DNA from: Bacillota bacterium
GTDB taxonomy: Bacteria; Bacillota; Clostridia; Lachnospirales; Lachnospiraceae
Direction of reading: 5' to 3'
Assembly: GCA_023418475.1 (NCBI GenBank)
Contig: JAEZZO010000068.1
Span: 1-64,000 of the forward strand
DNA: 64,000 nt
Part shown: in pieces, positions 8,341-15,806 of the stretch
How positions within the stretch are numbered: the first letter of the stretch is position 1
How the letters are laid out: each line of letters begins with the position of its first letter
The notes under the pieces: generated by a model
What the model saw: only the letters and a program-made list of their open reading frames with translations
Told to the model about the DNA's origin: nothing
Database searches by the model: none
Made by a program: the position numbers and the translations under genes

Positions 8341-8463
8341 AAACTGCCGAAGACAGTAGGTGCCGTAAGGCATAAGGTGAAACCGCCTACCGAGGAAAAG
8401 TTTACTGAAATCTTATTTGATTTTATGAACCTCTTTCTGCTTTGGTAGGAAGAGGTTTTTTAT
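8341..8463 (+). promoter_or_regulatory. Ribosomal protein L10 leader with attenuator
   Basis: The conserved L10-leader core is visible as AGACAGTAGGTGCC, GTAAGGC, AAACCGCCTACC and GAGGAAAAG (8351-8400). An intrinsic terminator follows: AACCTCTT (8428-8435) pairs with AAGAGGTT (8450-8457) and runs into a T-tract. CCTAC (8386-8390) can pair upstream with GTAGG (8356-8360) or downstream with the GGTAGG (8444-8449) in the terminator loop, giving mutually exclusive folds. L10 (as the L10-L12 complex) binding to the upstream fold is the known way this family represses rplJL. Confidence 0.88.
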
Positions 8464-8532
8464 ATTCCTGCAAAGAAGAACCGGCATGCCGGTTCCTTAG
8501 TTAGCAGACAAAGATACAAGGAGGTGTACGTA

Positions 8533-9018
8533 ATGGCAAAAGTTGAATTAAAGCAACCCGTTGTAGAAGAGATCAAAGGCTATGTTGAAACTGCAAAAGC
8601 TGCTGTTTTAGTTGATTACCGTGGCTTAACAGTAGAGCAGGATACAATTCTTCGTAAGAAGCTTAGAGAAGCCGGAGTTGTTTATAAGGTATACAAGAAT
8701 ACAATGCTTAATTTTGCATTCAAAGGAACAGCATATGAAGCGTTGGAAAAGGATCTGAATGGTCCGACAGCTGTAGCATTCGGTATGGATGATGCAACTA
8801 CTCCTGCAAGAATATTACTTGAATGTACAAAGACAATGCCCAAGCTTGAATTCAAAGCAGGTGTTGTAGAAGGAACCTATTATGATGCCAATAAACTTCA
8901 GGTTATCGCAACAATTCCTTCAAGAGAGGTTCTTATTTCCAAGTTACTCGGAAGCTTACAGTCTCCGATTACAAACTTTGCTCGTGTGCTTAAACAGATC
9001 GCAGAGAAACAGGCGTAA
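8533..9018 (+). CDS. rplJ: 50S ribosomal protein L10
   Basis: A 161-residue L10, the base of the L7/L12 stalk. It begins MAKVELKQPVVEEIKGYV and has the family segment VLVDYRGLTVEQ and the C-terminal helix FARVLKQIAEKQA that binds L7/L12 dimers. The start is the ATG at 8533, which follows AAGGAGGTG with good spacing; a GTG at 8524 lies inside the ribosome site. It is under control of the L10 leader. The last 30 bases of the gene region, including the stop codon, are duplicated just downstream. Confidence 0.97.
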   Translation: MAKVELKQPVVEEIKGYVETAKAAVLVDYRGLTVEQDTILRKKLREAGVVYKVYKNTMLNFAFKGTAYEALEKDLNGPTAVAFGMDDATTPARILLECTKTMPKLEFKAGVVEGTYYDANKLQVIATIPSREVLISKLLGSLQSPITNFARVLKQIAEKQA

Positions 9019-9078
9019 TCAAGTAGCAGTTAGTTAAACAATCTGTTCACAGATCGCAGAGAAACAGGCGTAATCAAG
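8994..9078 (+). repeat. 30-bp direct repeat duplicating the rplJ 3' end
   Basis: The 30 bases at 8994-9023, which encode the final QIAEKQA codons, the TAA and six more bases, recur identically at 9049-9078 in the rplJ-rplL spacer. The copies are 55 bp apart. The second copy is not preceded by a start codon in frame, so it is a sequence duplication rather than a second gene. Confidence 0.9.
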
Positions 9079-9126
9079 CGTAATTTAAATCAAAACCAAT
9101 ATAAAAATTAATGGAGGTATATCGTA

Positions 9127-9492
9127 ATGACAACTCAGGAATTTATCGAGGCAATTAAAGGCCTTACTGTATTAGAATTAAATGATTTAGTAAAAGCATG
9201 TGAAGAAGAATTTGGCGTTTCCGCAGCAGCAGGTGTGGTAGTTGCAGCAGCTGGCCCGGCAGCAGTTGAAGAAGAAGAGAAGACAGAATTCAACATAGAG
9301 TTAACCGAAGTTGGCCCTAACAAGGTTAAGGTTATCAAGGTTGTTCGTGAAGCAACAGGCTTAGGCTTAAAAGAAGCTAAGGATCTTGTTGATGCAGCTC
9401 CTAAGACACTTAAGGAAGGCGCAAGTAAAGCAGAAGCTGATGATATTAAGGCTAAATTAGAAGCTGAAGGCGCTAAAGTTACATTAAAATAA
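9127..9492 (+). CDS. rplL: 50S ribosomal protein L7/L12
   Basis: A 121-residue L7/L12. It has an N-terminal dimerisation helix (MTTQEFIEAIKGLTVLELNDLVKAC, residues 1-25), an Ala/Val-rich hinge (about 34-50), and a C-terminal factor-binding domain with EVGPNKVKVIKVVREATGLGLKEAKDLV. It recruits EF-G and EF-Tu to the ribosome. GGAGG lies 9 nt before the ATG. It is the last gene of this ribosomal cluster and is followed by a strong terminator, not by rpoB. Confidence 0.98.
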   Translation: MTTQEFIEAIKGLTVLELNDLVKACEEEFGVSAAAGVVVAAAGPAAVEEEEKTEFNIELTEVGPNKVKVIKVVREATGLGLKEAKDLVDAAPKTLKEGASKAEADDIKAKLEAEGAKVTLK

Positions 9493-9513
9493 TTATAGTC
9501 TCAAGCTGGTAAG

Positions 9514-9546
9514 AGCCCTGTTCATCATATAGAACAGGGCTTTTTG
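9514..9546 (+). terminator. Intrinsic terminator after rplL
   Basis: AGCCCTGTTC (9514-9523) pairs perfectly with GAACAGGGCT (9532-9541) over an 8-nt loop and is followed by TTTTGTT. It separates rplJL from the downstream accessory genes. Confidence 0.92.
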
Positions 9547-9583
9547 TTATCATAGGAAAGATGGTCCTATAAAATAAAAAAAC

Positions 9584-9616
9584 CCTCCTGGGGGATGCGC
9601 AGCTACGCGCACGAGG
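9584..9616. other. GC-rich hairpin in rplL downstream spacer
   Basis: TGCGC (9596-9600) pairs with GCGCA (9607-9611), bracketed by CCTC and GAGG. It stands out from an AT-rich spacer and lies between the rplL terminator and the larger inverted repeat. No function can be assigned. Confidence 0.45.
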
Positions 9617-9647
9617 TAGACTTTTATTCGCAGATAATTATTTGTTT

Positions 9648-9762
9648 ATAGGATTCGAGTGTCAAAAGTCACCAAAAATTATATTAGTTGAATATGGCTG
9701 CATATATATTCAATCATATTCAATTCAATGATTAAATCTGACTTTTGGCACTCGAATCCTAT
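9648..9762. repeat. 115-bp terminal-inverted-repeat element
   Basis: The 24-nt arm at 9648-9671 (core GGATTCGAGTG, then CAAAAGTCA) is the reverse complement of 9739-9762 with a single mismatch. The interior is AT-rich with a further inner hairpin (TTGAATAT with ATATTCAA). It carries no ORF. Its ends resemble those of the element at 37091-37190, so this is probably a member of a small non-autonomous repeat family. I see no clean target-site duplication here. Confidence 0.75.
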
Positions 9763-9797
9763 TATTTATTTATGATAAGAGGAAAGGGGAGAGATTA

Positions 9798-10589
9798 ATG
9801 GTATTATGGTTGTTGTTCTTTTTTGTGCTTGCGTTAGTACTGTTTATGCTGTTTCATTTGACTGGACTTTCGATATGGCAGGCTTATTTCTACATTGTTG
9901 CAATCGAATTATGCATTTTTATCACGATTAGTATTATCCGTTCCTATAGAATGGGGCAACTATTAAATGAAAAATGTGATCCGGAAAAATATTTGAAGAA
10001 AACACTCCGGCAAAAGGCGAAATTAAAGCACAAACCCAAGCTGGTTGCAATTTTGACAATAAATGAGGCAGCAGCTACTATGCTTCTTGGTGATTTCCAG
10101 AAAGCAGAAAATATTTTAACAGGGATAGACAAGGAAGATCTTTCTGATAAAAATGGATCTTACTTTACATATTTAATAAATTTAATTATATGTAATTACG
10201 AACTTGGTAAAATAGAAGAGGGGGATCATATGTATGAGATGCAATTACCTCCGCTTATTATCTCCAGTAAGAGAAACAAGATAACACTTCAGATGTTAAT
10301 TGGGGATAGACTTTTTTACAAAAAACAATATGAGGAAAGCTATCAGCATATGGCAAAGCTAATGGATATAGAATTGAACACAAGGCAGCAGGTTGAAATT
10401 TTATATCGCATGGCACAGATAGAGGCCTTAAAGGGAGATTATGGTACAGCCTTTAAGAAATATCGAAAAGTTGCAAAGCATGGAAATAAGCTTTGGATTG
10501 CGCACAAATCAGAGGAAATATTACAAGAAGGGGTATACCAGGAGTATTATAATGCATCTTCAGGAATGGAAAAAATAAAAAACAGTTAG
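9798..10589 (+). CDS. Two-span membrane protein with TPR-like cytoplasmic region
   Basis: A 263-residue protein with no clear named family. Two hydrophobic helices lie at the N-terminus (about residues 3-22 and 28-48). The remaining ~210 residues are hydrophilic and helical, with patterns like tetratricopeptide repeats: AAATMLLGDFQKAENIL, YLINLIICNYELGKIEEGD, RMAQIEALKGDYGTAFKKYRKVA. Such proteins usually hold protein partners at the membrane. GGAAAGGGGAGAG precedes the ATG. It is a single gene bracketed by the inverted repeat and a terminator. Function unknown. Confidence 0.7.
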   Translation: MVLWLLFFFVLALVLFMLFHLTGLSIWQAYFYIVAIELCIFITISIIRSYRMGQLLNEKCDPEKYLKKTLRQKAKLKHKPKLVAILTINEAAATMLLGDFQKAENILTGIDKEDLSDKNGSYFTYLINLIICNYELGKIEEGDHMYEMQLPPLIISSKRNKITLQMLIGDRLFYKKQYEESYQHMAKLMDIELNTRQQVEILYRMAQIEALKGDYGTAFKKYRKVAKHGNKLWIAHKSEEILQEGVYQEYYNASSGMEKIKNS

Positions 10590-10646
10590 AAAAACAGTAA
10601 TAGTATTGGCCGTTTCAGCAAAGCGGGGGCGGTTCCAAATATAGGG

Positions 10647-10688
10647 AATTCCTTATTCTTCATTGCAGGATAAGGAATTTTTTATTTA
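10647..10688 (+). terminator. Intrinsic terminator
   Basis: AATTCCTTAT (10647-10656) pairs with ATAAGGAATT (10670-10679) and is followed by TTTTTATTTATTTT. It ends the TPR-like membrane protein transcript. Confidence 0.88.
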
Positions 10689-10700
10689 TTTTATAAATAC

Positions 10701-10718
10701 TATATTGCAATATATAAT
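10701..10718 (+). promoter_or_regulatory. Perfect 14-bp palindrome overlapping a -10-like box, upstream of padR
   Basis: TATATTGCAATATA (10701-10714) is a perfect palindrome, and TATAAT (10713-10718) overlaps its right end. No good -35 is seen. It sits about 125 bp before the PadR gene; PadR proteins often repress their own operon at AT-rich palindromes, so this is a candidate autoregulatory site. Confidence 0.4.
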
Positions 10719-10843
10719 AGATAGTGATAATATCTATATTAGAACATATAATAAAAGGACAGAGACAGCTTATCGAACAATATTTTATAGGTTATGCAAC
10801 CAAAGGAAATAAGTTAATCAGCTGAGCAGAGAGGAGTTGGCAT

Positions 10844-11149
10844 ATGAATGCACAATTTAAAAAAGGAGTGCTGGAGTTATGTGTGCTTTCTAAGTTAGTA
10901 GAAGCAGACCGATATGGATACGAGCTGACAGAAGCAATATCCAAACAGATGATCATTTCAACGGGAACTTTATATCTTATTTTAAAACGTTTGAAGGATG
11001 ATTCCTTTGTTGAAACTTATTTAGTGGAGGGCGGAGAAGGCCCTGCCAGAAAATATTATCATTTAACGGAAAAAGGCAGAACGCATCAGGCAACCCAGAA
11101 AAAAGACTGGCTGGATTTTGTTCAGGCAGTACAGGAAATTATAGAATAG
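10844..11149 (+). CDS. PadR-family transcriptional regulator
   Basis: A 101-residue winged-helix protein of the small PadR type. It begins MNAQFKKGVLELCVLSKLVEADRYGYELTEAI, followed by the recognition segment STGTLYLILKRLKDDSFVETY and the wing GPARKYYHLTEKGRTHQ, then one C-terminal helix for dimerisation. These proteins repress adjacent membrane or transporter genes in response to envelope stress or drugs. Its stop codon is embedded in the ribosome site (TAGGAGG) of the next gene, so the two are translationally coupled. This PadR plus HAAS/DUF4097 pairing is common in Firmicutes. Confidence 0.93.
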   Translation: MNAQFKKGVLELCVLSKLVEADRYGYELTEAISKQMIISTGTLYLILKRLKDDSFVETYLVEGGEGPARKYYHLTEKGRTHQATQKKDWLDFVQAVQEIIE

Positions 11150-11159
11150 GAGGATGGAT

Positions 11160-13085
11160 ATGAATAAATCAGAGTACTTAAGTGCGTTAAAAGAAGCACT
11201 CAAAAATACAGATGAAAGTATTATGGATGAAATAATATCGGATTATGAAGAACATTTTCAGGTGGGTATTGAGAATGGCAAAAGTGAAGAGCAGATCTGT
11301 GAAGATCTTGGTACCATTGAAGATCTGGTAGAAGAAATAAAAGAAGCATATCAGACGAACAGCAAAGAGGAAAACAAGACCAGGCAGAAAACAAATGATG
11401 AACAGAAGAATACGAAGAGTAAATTCAAAGAATGGTATTCTAATATAGATAGTGAAAAGATCGGAGACGTTATTAACAATGCGTTGGATACCGCAGGAGA
11501 TGCCATTGGTAAAATTGATGTGAATGAAATCGGACGTACTATAAAGAGTACTCTTGATCAGGCATCCTCATCCATCAACAATTTTGCAGATAATTATTTG
11601 AAAAACCAAGGCTCTGGCCCGTTTGATTTTAATAGAAAGAATGCAGAAGGCTTTACGGATAATGTTTCAAAAAGCTATGATGATACTGTGGATCAGGAAG
11701 AGAACGGTAAGGATCAGTATAGCTATGAGGTAGATCCGGATTGTGATAATGCAGATAGTGCTGACGACGAGGCAGAGAATACGAATGGCTCCGCTGAAAC
11801 GTTTCGCAACCGAGAAAACAGTGAAGAGACGGACAATGCGGATAGTGTTGACAGCAAGATAACGGCAGAGCCGGATGGCAGAGAAGAAGCTGTGAAACCG
11901 GATGAGACAATAAGCAGAGAAAAAGCAAGTGCAACGGCTAAGGAAGGAAGCAGTGGGAAAGCTGTTGATCCGGAAGAGGAAGCAAACAACGGGAATATAA
12001 GTGAACCAGCCAAAGAAGCAAGCAGTGAAAAGGCAGAGGAAGCCACAAAGACCGGATTAAATCTTATGGTTGACGGCATCTGTGCGGATATTACCGTAAC
12101 AAGATCTTCAAATGGTAAGATTAATATAAACTATGAAAATAACGGTAATGAAAGACAACGACAGATGTATGAGTTCTACAGTTATAAGGAAGGAAATACA
12201 GTATATGCCGGTATTCGTAGAATCGGAACAACAGTGTTTTTGTTTAACCTTAAACTGTATTCGATCAATATTAATATAGAGTTGCCGGATCATATGAGTG
12301 AGGTTACTATAAAAACCGCTAGCGGCAGAATCAGAGTTTCGGATGCTAATTCCGATCGAATGCTTCTTTCGGCAGCCAGCGGGGATGTATTTATGGAACG
12401 CATCTTTACAACGGACTTAAAGATTAAATGCTCCAGTGGAGATATTGAGCTTGAAAATATAAATTGTATTCAGTTGAATGCGAGTACAATGAGCGGTGAT
12501 GTAAAAGCAGACAATGTTGAAGCAAAGTTTCTCTCTCTGAAAAGCTCAAGCGGTAGCATTGAAGCAGGAAACCTTACAGCGGATATTATAGACAATAGTT
12601 CCTTAAGCGGTGATCTGGATATTTCGAATATGAAGACAGGCGAATGTAAAATCAGAAGCACAAGCGGTGATATAGAAATCAATGATTTGGTAATGAACAA
12701 TGCGGATATAAGCAGTGTAAGCGGTGATATAGAGCTTCCGGGAGTTATAGGAGACGGACTAAGAGCGGTTAGTGTAAGCGGTGATGTATCGCTGAAAGCG
12801 AATGTGAAAAGATGCCATGCAAGTTCAAAAAGCGGTGATGTAGATATAAAATGCGCAGGCGATATCGTACTCGAAGCCAGCAGCACCAGCGGAGATGTGG
12901 ATGTAAATCTGAAGAATTATAACAATGGATATAGCATCAAATCCAGAACCACCTCAGGAGAATTATATATAAATTATGATAATATGCATCAGAGAAATCT
13001 CAAGACTGGAACCTATACGTACGGTAATCAGGGAAGTGAATTGGTTTTAAGTACAGTGAGCGGAGACATTCATCTGGCAGATTAA
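11160..13085 (+). CDS. HAAS-domain / DUF4097 beta-strand-repeat protein
   Basis: A 641-residue protein in three parts. Residues 1-65 form a HAAS (DUF1700) domain, MNKSEYLSALKEAL through EEQICEDLGTIEDLVEEI. Residues ~70-295 are acidic, Glu/Ser/Ala/Asp-rich and probably disordered. Residues ~300-641 form a DUF4097 right-handed beta-solenoid with about twelve short strands, most carrying an SGD turn (SGDVFME, SGDIELE, SGDVKAD, SGDLDIS and so on). I see no membrane helix or signal peptide. ATG 11160 was chosen because AGGAGG (11148-11153) is 6 nt upstream; an ATG at 11154 abuts it directly. It is coupled to padR. Its biochemical role is unknown; related pairs respond to cell-envelope stress. Confidence 0.85.
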   Translation: MNKSEYLSALKEALKNTDESIMDEIISDYEEHFQVGIENGKSEEQICEDLGTIEDLVEEIKEAYQTNSKEENKTRQKTNDEQKNTKSKFKEWYSNIDSEKIGDVINNALDTAGDAIGKIDVNEIGRTIKSTLDQASSSINNFADNYLKNQGSGPFDFNRKNAEGFTDNVSKSYDDTVDQEENGKDQYSYEVDPDCDNADSADDEAENTNGSAETFRNRENSEETDNADSVDSKITAEPDGREEAVKPDETISREKASATAKEGSSGKAVDPEEEANNGNISEPAKEASSEKAEEATKTGLNLMVDGICADITVTRSSNGKININYENNGNERQRQMYEFYSYKEGNTVYAGIRRIGTTVFLFNLKLYSININIELPDHMSEVTIKTASGRIRVSDANSDRMLLSAASGDVFMERIFTTDLKIKCSSGDIELENINCIQLNASTMSGDVKADNVEAKFLSLKSSSGSIEAGNLTADIIDNSSLSGDLDISNMKTGECKIRSTSGDIEINDLVMNNADISSVSGDIELPGVIGDGLRAVSVSGDVSLKANVKRCHASSKSGDVDIKCAGDIVLEASSTSGDVDVNLKNYNNGYSIKSRTTSGELYINYDNMHQRNLKTGTYTYGNQGSELVLSTVSGDIHLAD

Positions 13086-13190
13086 TTTTCATTCATGACA
13101 ATTGAAAGTGTGATAAACGTGCTTTCTATTGTGATTTCGTAACAGAAAGAGTATAATAAGGAAAAATAACATTCATAAGGCTGGACGGAT

Positions 13191-13238
13191 AGGGTGTAAG
13201 GATTAGGATCAGGTAATTACACCCTGCCTGTCTGTTTT
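13191..13238 (+). terminator. Intrinsic terminator after DUF4097 gene
   Basis: AGGGTGTAA (13191-13199) pairs with TTACACCCT (13217-13225); GACGG before and CCTGTC after can extend the stem. It is followed by TTTTTTTAT. The rest of the 353-bp gap is AT-rich and shows no ORF. Confidence 0.85.
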
Positions 13239-13383
13239 TTTATATCCGCCTTTTCTGTATTAGCTTGGATAGATTCGATAGTTATGCATGAAAAATAAGG
13301 TAACTACTATTGCGGTCAATTTGAATATCATGTATTCTTATGAAAGCAGGTTATTATTTGTTGAATTAGATAGGGAGGAAGAG

Positions 13384-13422
13384 GTGCTGCGTAAATAATA
13401 TGTGATGCATGATAAGCAGCAC
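13384..13422 (+). promoter_or_regulatory. 7-bp leader hairpin before the 13439 gene
   Basis: GTGCTGC (13384-13390) pairs with GCAGCAC (13416-13422), ending a few bases before the weak ribosome site (GGGG, 13429-13432) and the GTG start. It would sit in the mRNA leader. Confidence 0.4.
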
Positions 13423-13438
13423 AGAAACGGGGTAAAGC

Positions 13439-14200
13439 GTGAAAAAGAGATTCTATTGGATTATAGTAGCTATTATGATTTTAATGGTACTTGGATTTAT
13501 TGTAACGGTACTTAGCTCATTTTTTGGTAATCCGGTATCCGCTATGATAGCAACCGCGAAGATGAAGGCTTATGTGAAGGTTACCTATCCGCAAACGGAT
13601 TATGAGATACCAAAAGCTGCGTATAATTTTAAATTTGGTGAATATTATTCGCATATACAATCGAAAAGCAGCAAAGATATCTGTTTCACTGTATCTTATA
13701 GTAAGGGCAAGGTTACAGATGATTATGAATACGAAGTGGCCAATCATTTTACAGTGTATCGAAGGCTTCAAAGTGAACTTGACAAGGCTGTGGACGTAAT
13801 TGTGAAAAAAGAATTTCCTTATGATACTTCTATTATTTTAGCGGATTTTCATGATGGAAAAGAAAAGGATTATATTAGGCTTGCTTATGACATGCCGCTC
13901 GATATCAGTCATCCCCCTTTGCCGACAGAGCTAAGTGTTTATATATTAACATTGGATATTAGCTATGAAAAGCTGGTTACCGCATTGAAGGAGCTCTACG
14001 CAATAATGAAGAATCATTCCGTAGCAATTGATTATTATTCTGTCAGCTTACAGGTTCCGATTTTGCCGAATGAAGAGAAGCCTCTATCAGGTAAAAGTCT
14101 GAATCTTAGTGAATTTCCGGCAGAAAAGATAGAAGCAGAAAACTTAATTGATATTATAAAAGAACATCAAAAGCAATGGGAGGAAGCGCATTCTAAGTAA
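13439..14200 (+). CDS. Membrane-anchored protein of unknown function (YfjL-like?)
   Basis: A 253-residue protein starting at GTG with a weak upstream GGGG. The N-terminus is basic and then hydrophobic (about residues 5-30, WIIVAIMILMVLGFIVTVLSSFF), consistent with a single-pass anchor with the rest outside the cell. The exterior part has alternating aromatic and polar residues (YPQTDYEIPKAAYNFKFGEYYSHI) and a Glu-rich C-terminal helix. The YPQ...YNFKF pattern faintly recalls Bacillus YfjL-type proteins, but I cannot confirm that. No catalytic motif is visible. It is a monocistronic gene with its own leader. Confidence 0.6.
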   Translation: MKKRFYWIIVAIMILMVLGFIVTVLSSFFGNPVSAMIATAKMKAYVKVTYPQTDYEIPKAAYNFKFGEYYSHIQSKSSKDICFTVSYSKGKVTDDYEYEVANHFTVYRRLQSELDKAVDVIVKKEFPYDTSIILADFHDGKEKDYIRLAYDMPLDISHPPLPTELSVYILTLDISYEKLVTALKELYAIMKNHSVAIDYYSVSLQVPILPNEEKPLSGKSLNLSEFPAEKIEAENLIDIIKEHQKQWEEAHSK

Positions 14201-14581
14201 TGTATTGATAATATAATCTCTTTTAGCATAAGGCGTGCTTTATCATGATCTTTTTTATGAACATATATAAATATTCATAGAGACAATTGCTATTTAATCC
14301 AATAGATTGTATTGTCTCCGGTAATATGAAAACAACTATATGCGAATGACTTCACAATACATTATTATCATCATAAGAATATATATCAATGTGAATGTAA
14401 ATTATATACATTTATGAGACTGTTGAATTTTATTCTCAATGGAAACAAATTTACTCTTCAATATATATTTAATAAAATATGGGAATATTTATCTTGCATG
14501 GAAACGAAATATCGTGTATTCTGTAGAAAAAGGGAACTGAGCAGGCATAATACTGCAGGCAAGATATAAGGGGGATTAATA
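14201..14581. other. AT-rich spacer without recognisable gene
   Basis: About 380 bp of AT-rich DNA between the membrane-anchored protein and the QueG-like gene. A short hairpin (ATAA/TTAT around GGCGTGC, near 14230) is followed by a T-rich stretch and may be a weak terminator. I see no convincing promoter, RNA gene or ORF. Confidence 0.5.
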
Positions 14582-15478
14582 ATGAATAAGGAGCTTGAAA
14601 ATTTAGCAAAAAATAACGGGGATCGTCTAAAGGTAATTTCGGTAAAGCATCTGAAGGAATTACAGGAGCTGCTTGACAATTTCAGCAAGGAAGAAGAGCT
14701 GAATGATTTTCAGAAATGGATACTAAAGGATTTATACCGCTTTGGTTTACCTGAGGTGGATTTTGATGTCAAGTCTGTAATATTAATTGCAATACACCAT
14801 CCGTTCTATGCAGAAGTGGAATTTTGTAAGGATGGAAGAAAAAATCAAGTATTAAGCCTGGTGAGGGCAGATTTTCGTGCGGCGGACAATTATCTTGCTG
14901 ATTATATGAAGTTAAAGGGATATTCTATTCTGGCTGAATATAATTTACCGATTAAGAGGTTAGCCGTTCATAGCGGGCTTGCAAAGTACGGACGAAATAA
15001 TATAACCTACATAGATGGAATGGGAAGTAATTTTAGCTATGCCGCTTATTTTACGGATATGCCCTGCGAGGAAGATACCTGGGGTGAAGTAAATAATGCG
15101 AAGGCATGTGAGAAATGCAATGCCTGTATCGATGAATGTCCTACCAATGCAATCAGGGCAGACAGGTTTCTGATTGATAATCAAAAATGCTTATCCTGTC
15201 TTAATGAGGTGCCAGATGAATTTCCGGAATGGCTGCCGGAATCCGTTCATCATACACTTTATGACTGCCTGATCTGCCAGCGAATCTGCCCCATGAATGC
15301 CGGACAGCAGAAGAAGATATTGAAAGGTATTTCTTTTAATGAGGAAGAAACAAATATGCTGCTGGAGGGAAAACCACTGGATACTTTTTCGGAAGAAACG
15401 CAGGATAAAATCAGATTGCTGGGTATGGATGAATGGTACGCCGCTATACCCAGAAATTTGAGTATGGTATTGAGATGA
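14582..15478 (+). CDS. QueG-like 4Fe-4S double-cluster protein
   Basis: A 298-residue protein related to epoxyqueuosine reductase. The family's cobalamin/substrate region is seen in LAVHSGLAKYGRNNITYIDGMGSNF (about residues 127-152). Two [4Fe-4S] sites are formed by CEKCNACIDECP (about 175-186), a further CLSC, and CLICQRICP (about 232-240). True QueG enzymes reduce epoxyqueuosine in tRNA to queuosine with B12; they are usually longer and often have a C-terminal HEAT region, which is missing here. It may be a QueG paralogue with another substrate. AAGGGGGA precedes the ATG. It is monocistronic, just upstream of the rpoB promoter region. Confidence 0.7.
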   Translation: MNKELENLAKNNGDRLKVISVKHLKELQELLDNFSKEEELNDFQKWILKDLYRFGLPEVDFDVKSVILIAIHHPFYAEVEFCKDGRKNQVLSLVRADFRAADNYLADYMKLKGYSILAEYNLPIKRLAVHSGLAKYGRNNITYIDGMGSNFSYAAYFTDMPCEEDTWGEVNNAKACEKCNACIDECPTNAIRADRFLIDNQKCLSCLNEVPDEFPEWLPESVHHTLYDCLICQRICPMNAGQQKKILKGISFNEEETNMLLEGKPLDTFSEETQDKIRLLGMDEWYAAIPRNLSMVLR

Positions 15479-15535
15479 TAGGAAGAGATTTGTCATAGCT
15501 TGATAAATGCAGGCTGTTAATCAATAGTTAGAATA

Positions 15536-15633
15536 AAATTAATACAATTAAGAAAGAATATGTAAATAATATCCAAAATTGGATACAATTTATACAGAGG
15601 CTTTTCTTAATTGTATTAATTTGTCTGTATAAA
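15536..15633. repeat. Large inverted repeat with two exclusive hairpins before rpoB promoter
   Basis: A perfect 20-bp inverted repeat pairs 15536-15555 with 15603-15622 (core TAATACAATTAAG). An inner palindrome (TATCCAA/TTGGATA, 15570-15585) lies in the loop. A second possible stem, TTTATACAG (15589-15597) with CTGTATAAA (15625-15633), overlaps the first, so the two cannot form together. It may terminate the QueG-like transcript, control rpoB read-through, or be a decayed mobile repeat. Confidence 0.65.
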
Positions 15634-15657
15634 ATAAAAAAAATCAACACTTTAGCG

Positions 15658-15686
15658 TTGACAGTTGCAAAAAGGTATGATAATAT
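15658..15686 (+). promoter_or_regulatory. Consensus promoter for rpoBC
   Basis: TTGACA (15658-15663) and TAATAT (15681-15686) are spaced 17 bp, about 120 bp ahead of rpoB. A small inverted repeat (TCAAC/GTTGA) overlaps the -35. This shows rpoBC are transcribed on their own rather than from rplJL. Confidence 0.85.
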
Positions 15687-15806
15687 GAAAGATGCACTAT
15701 TGTGGTGGTATATGCCTACTTATTTATATTATAGCATATATGTCAGAAAATGAAAAGAAGTTTTTTAATCAGGTTACACAATTAAATTCAAGGGGTGAAA
15801 ACGTCA

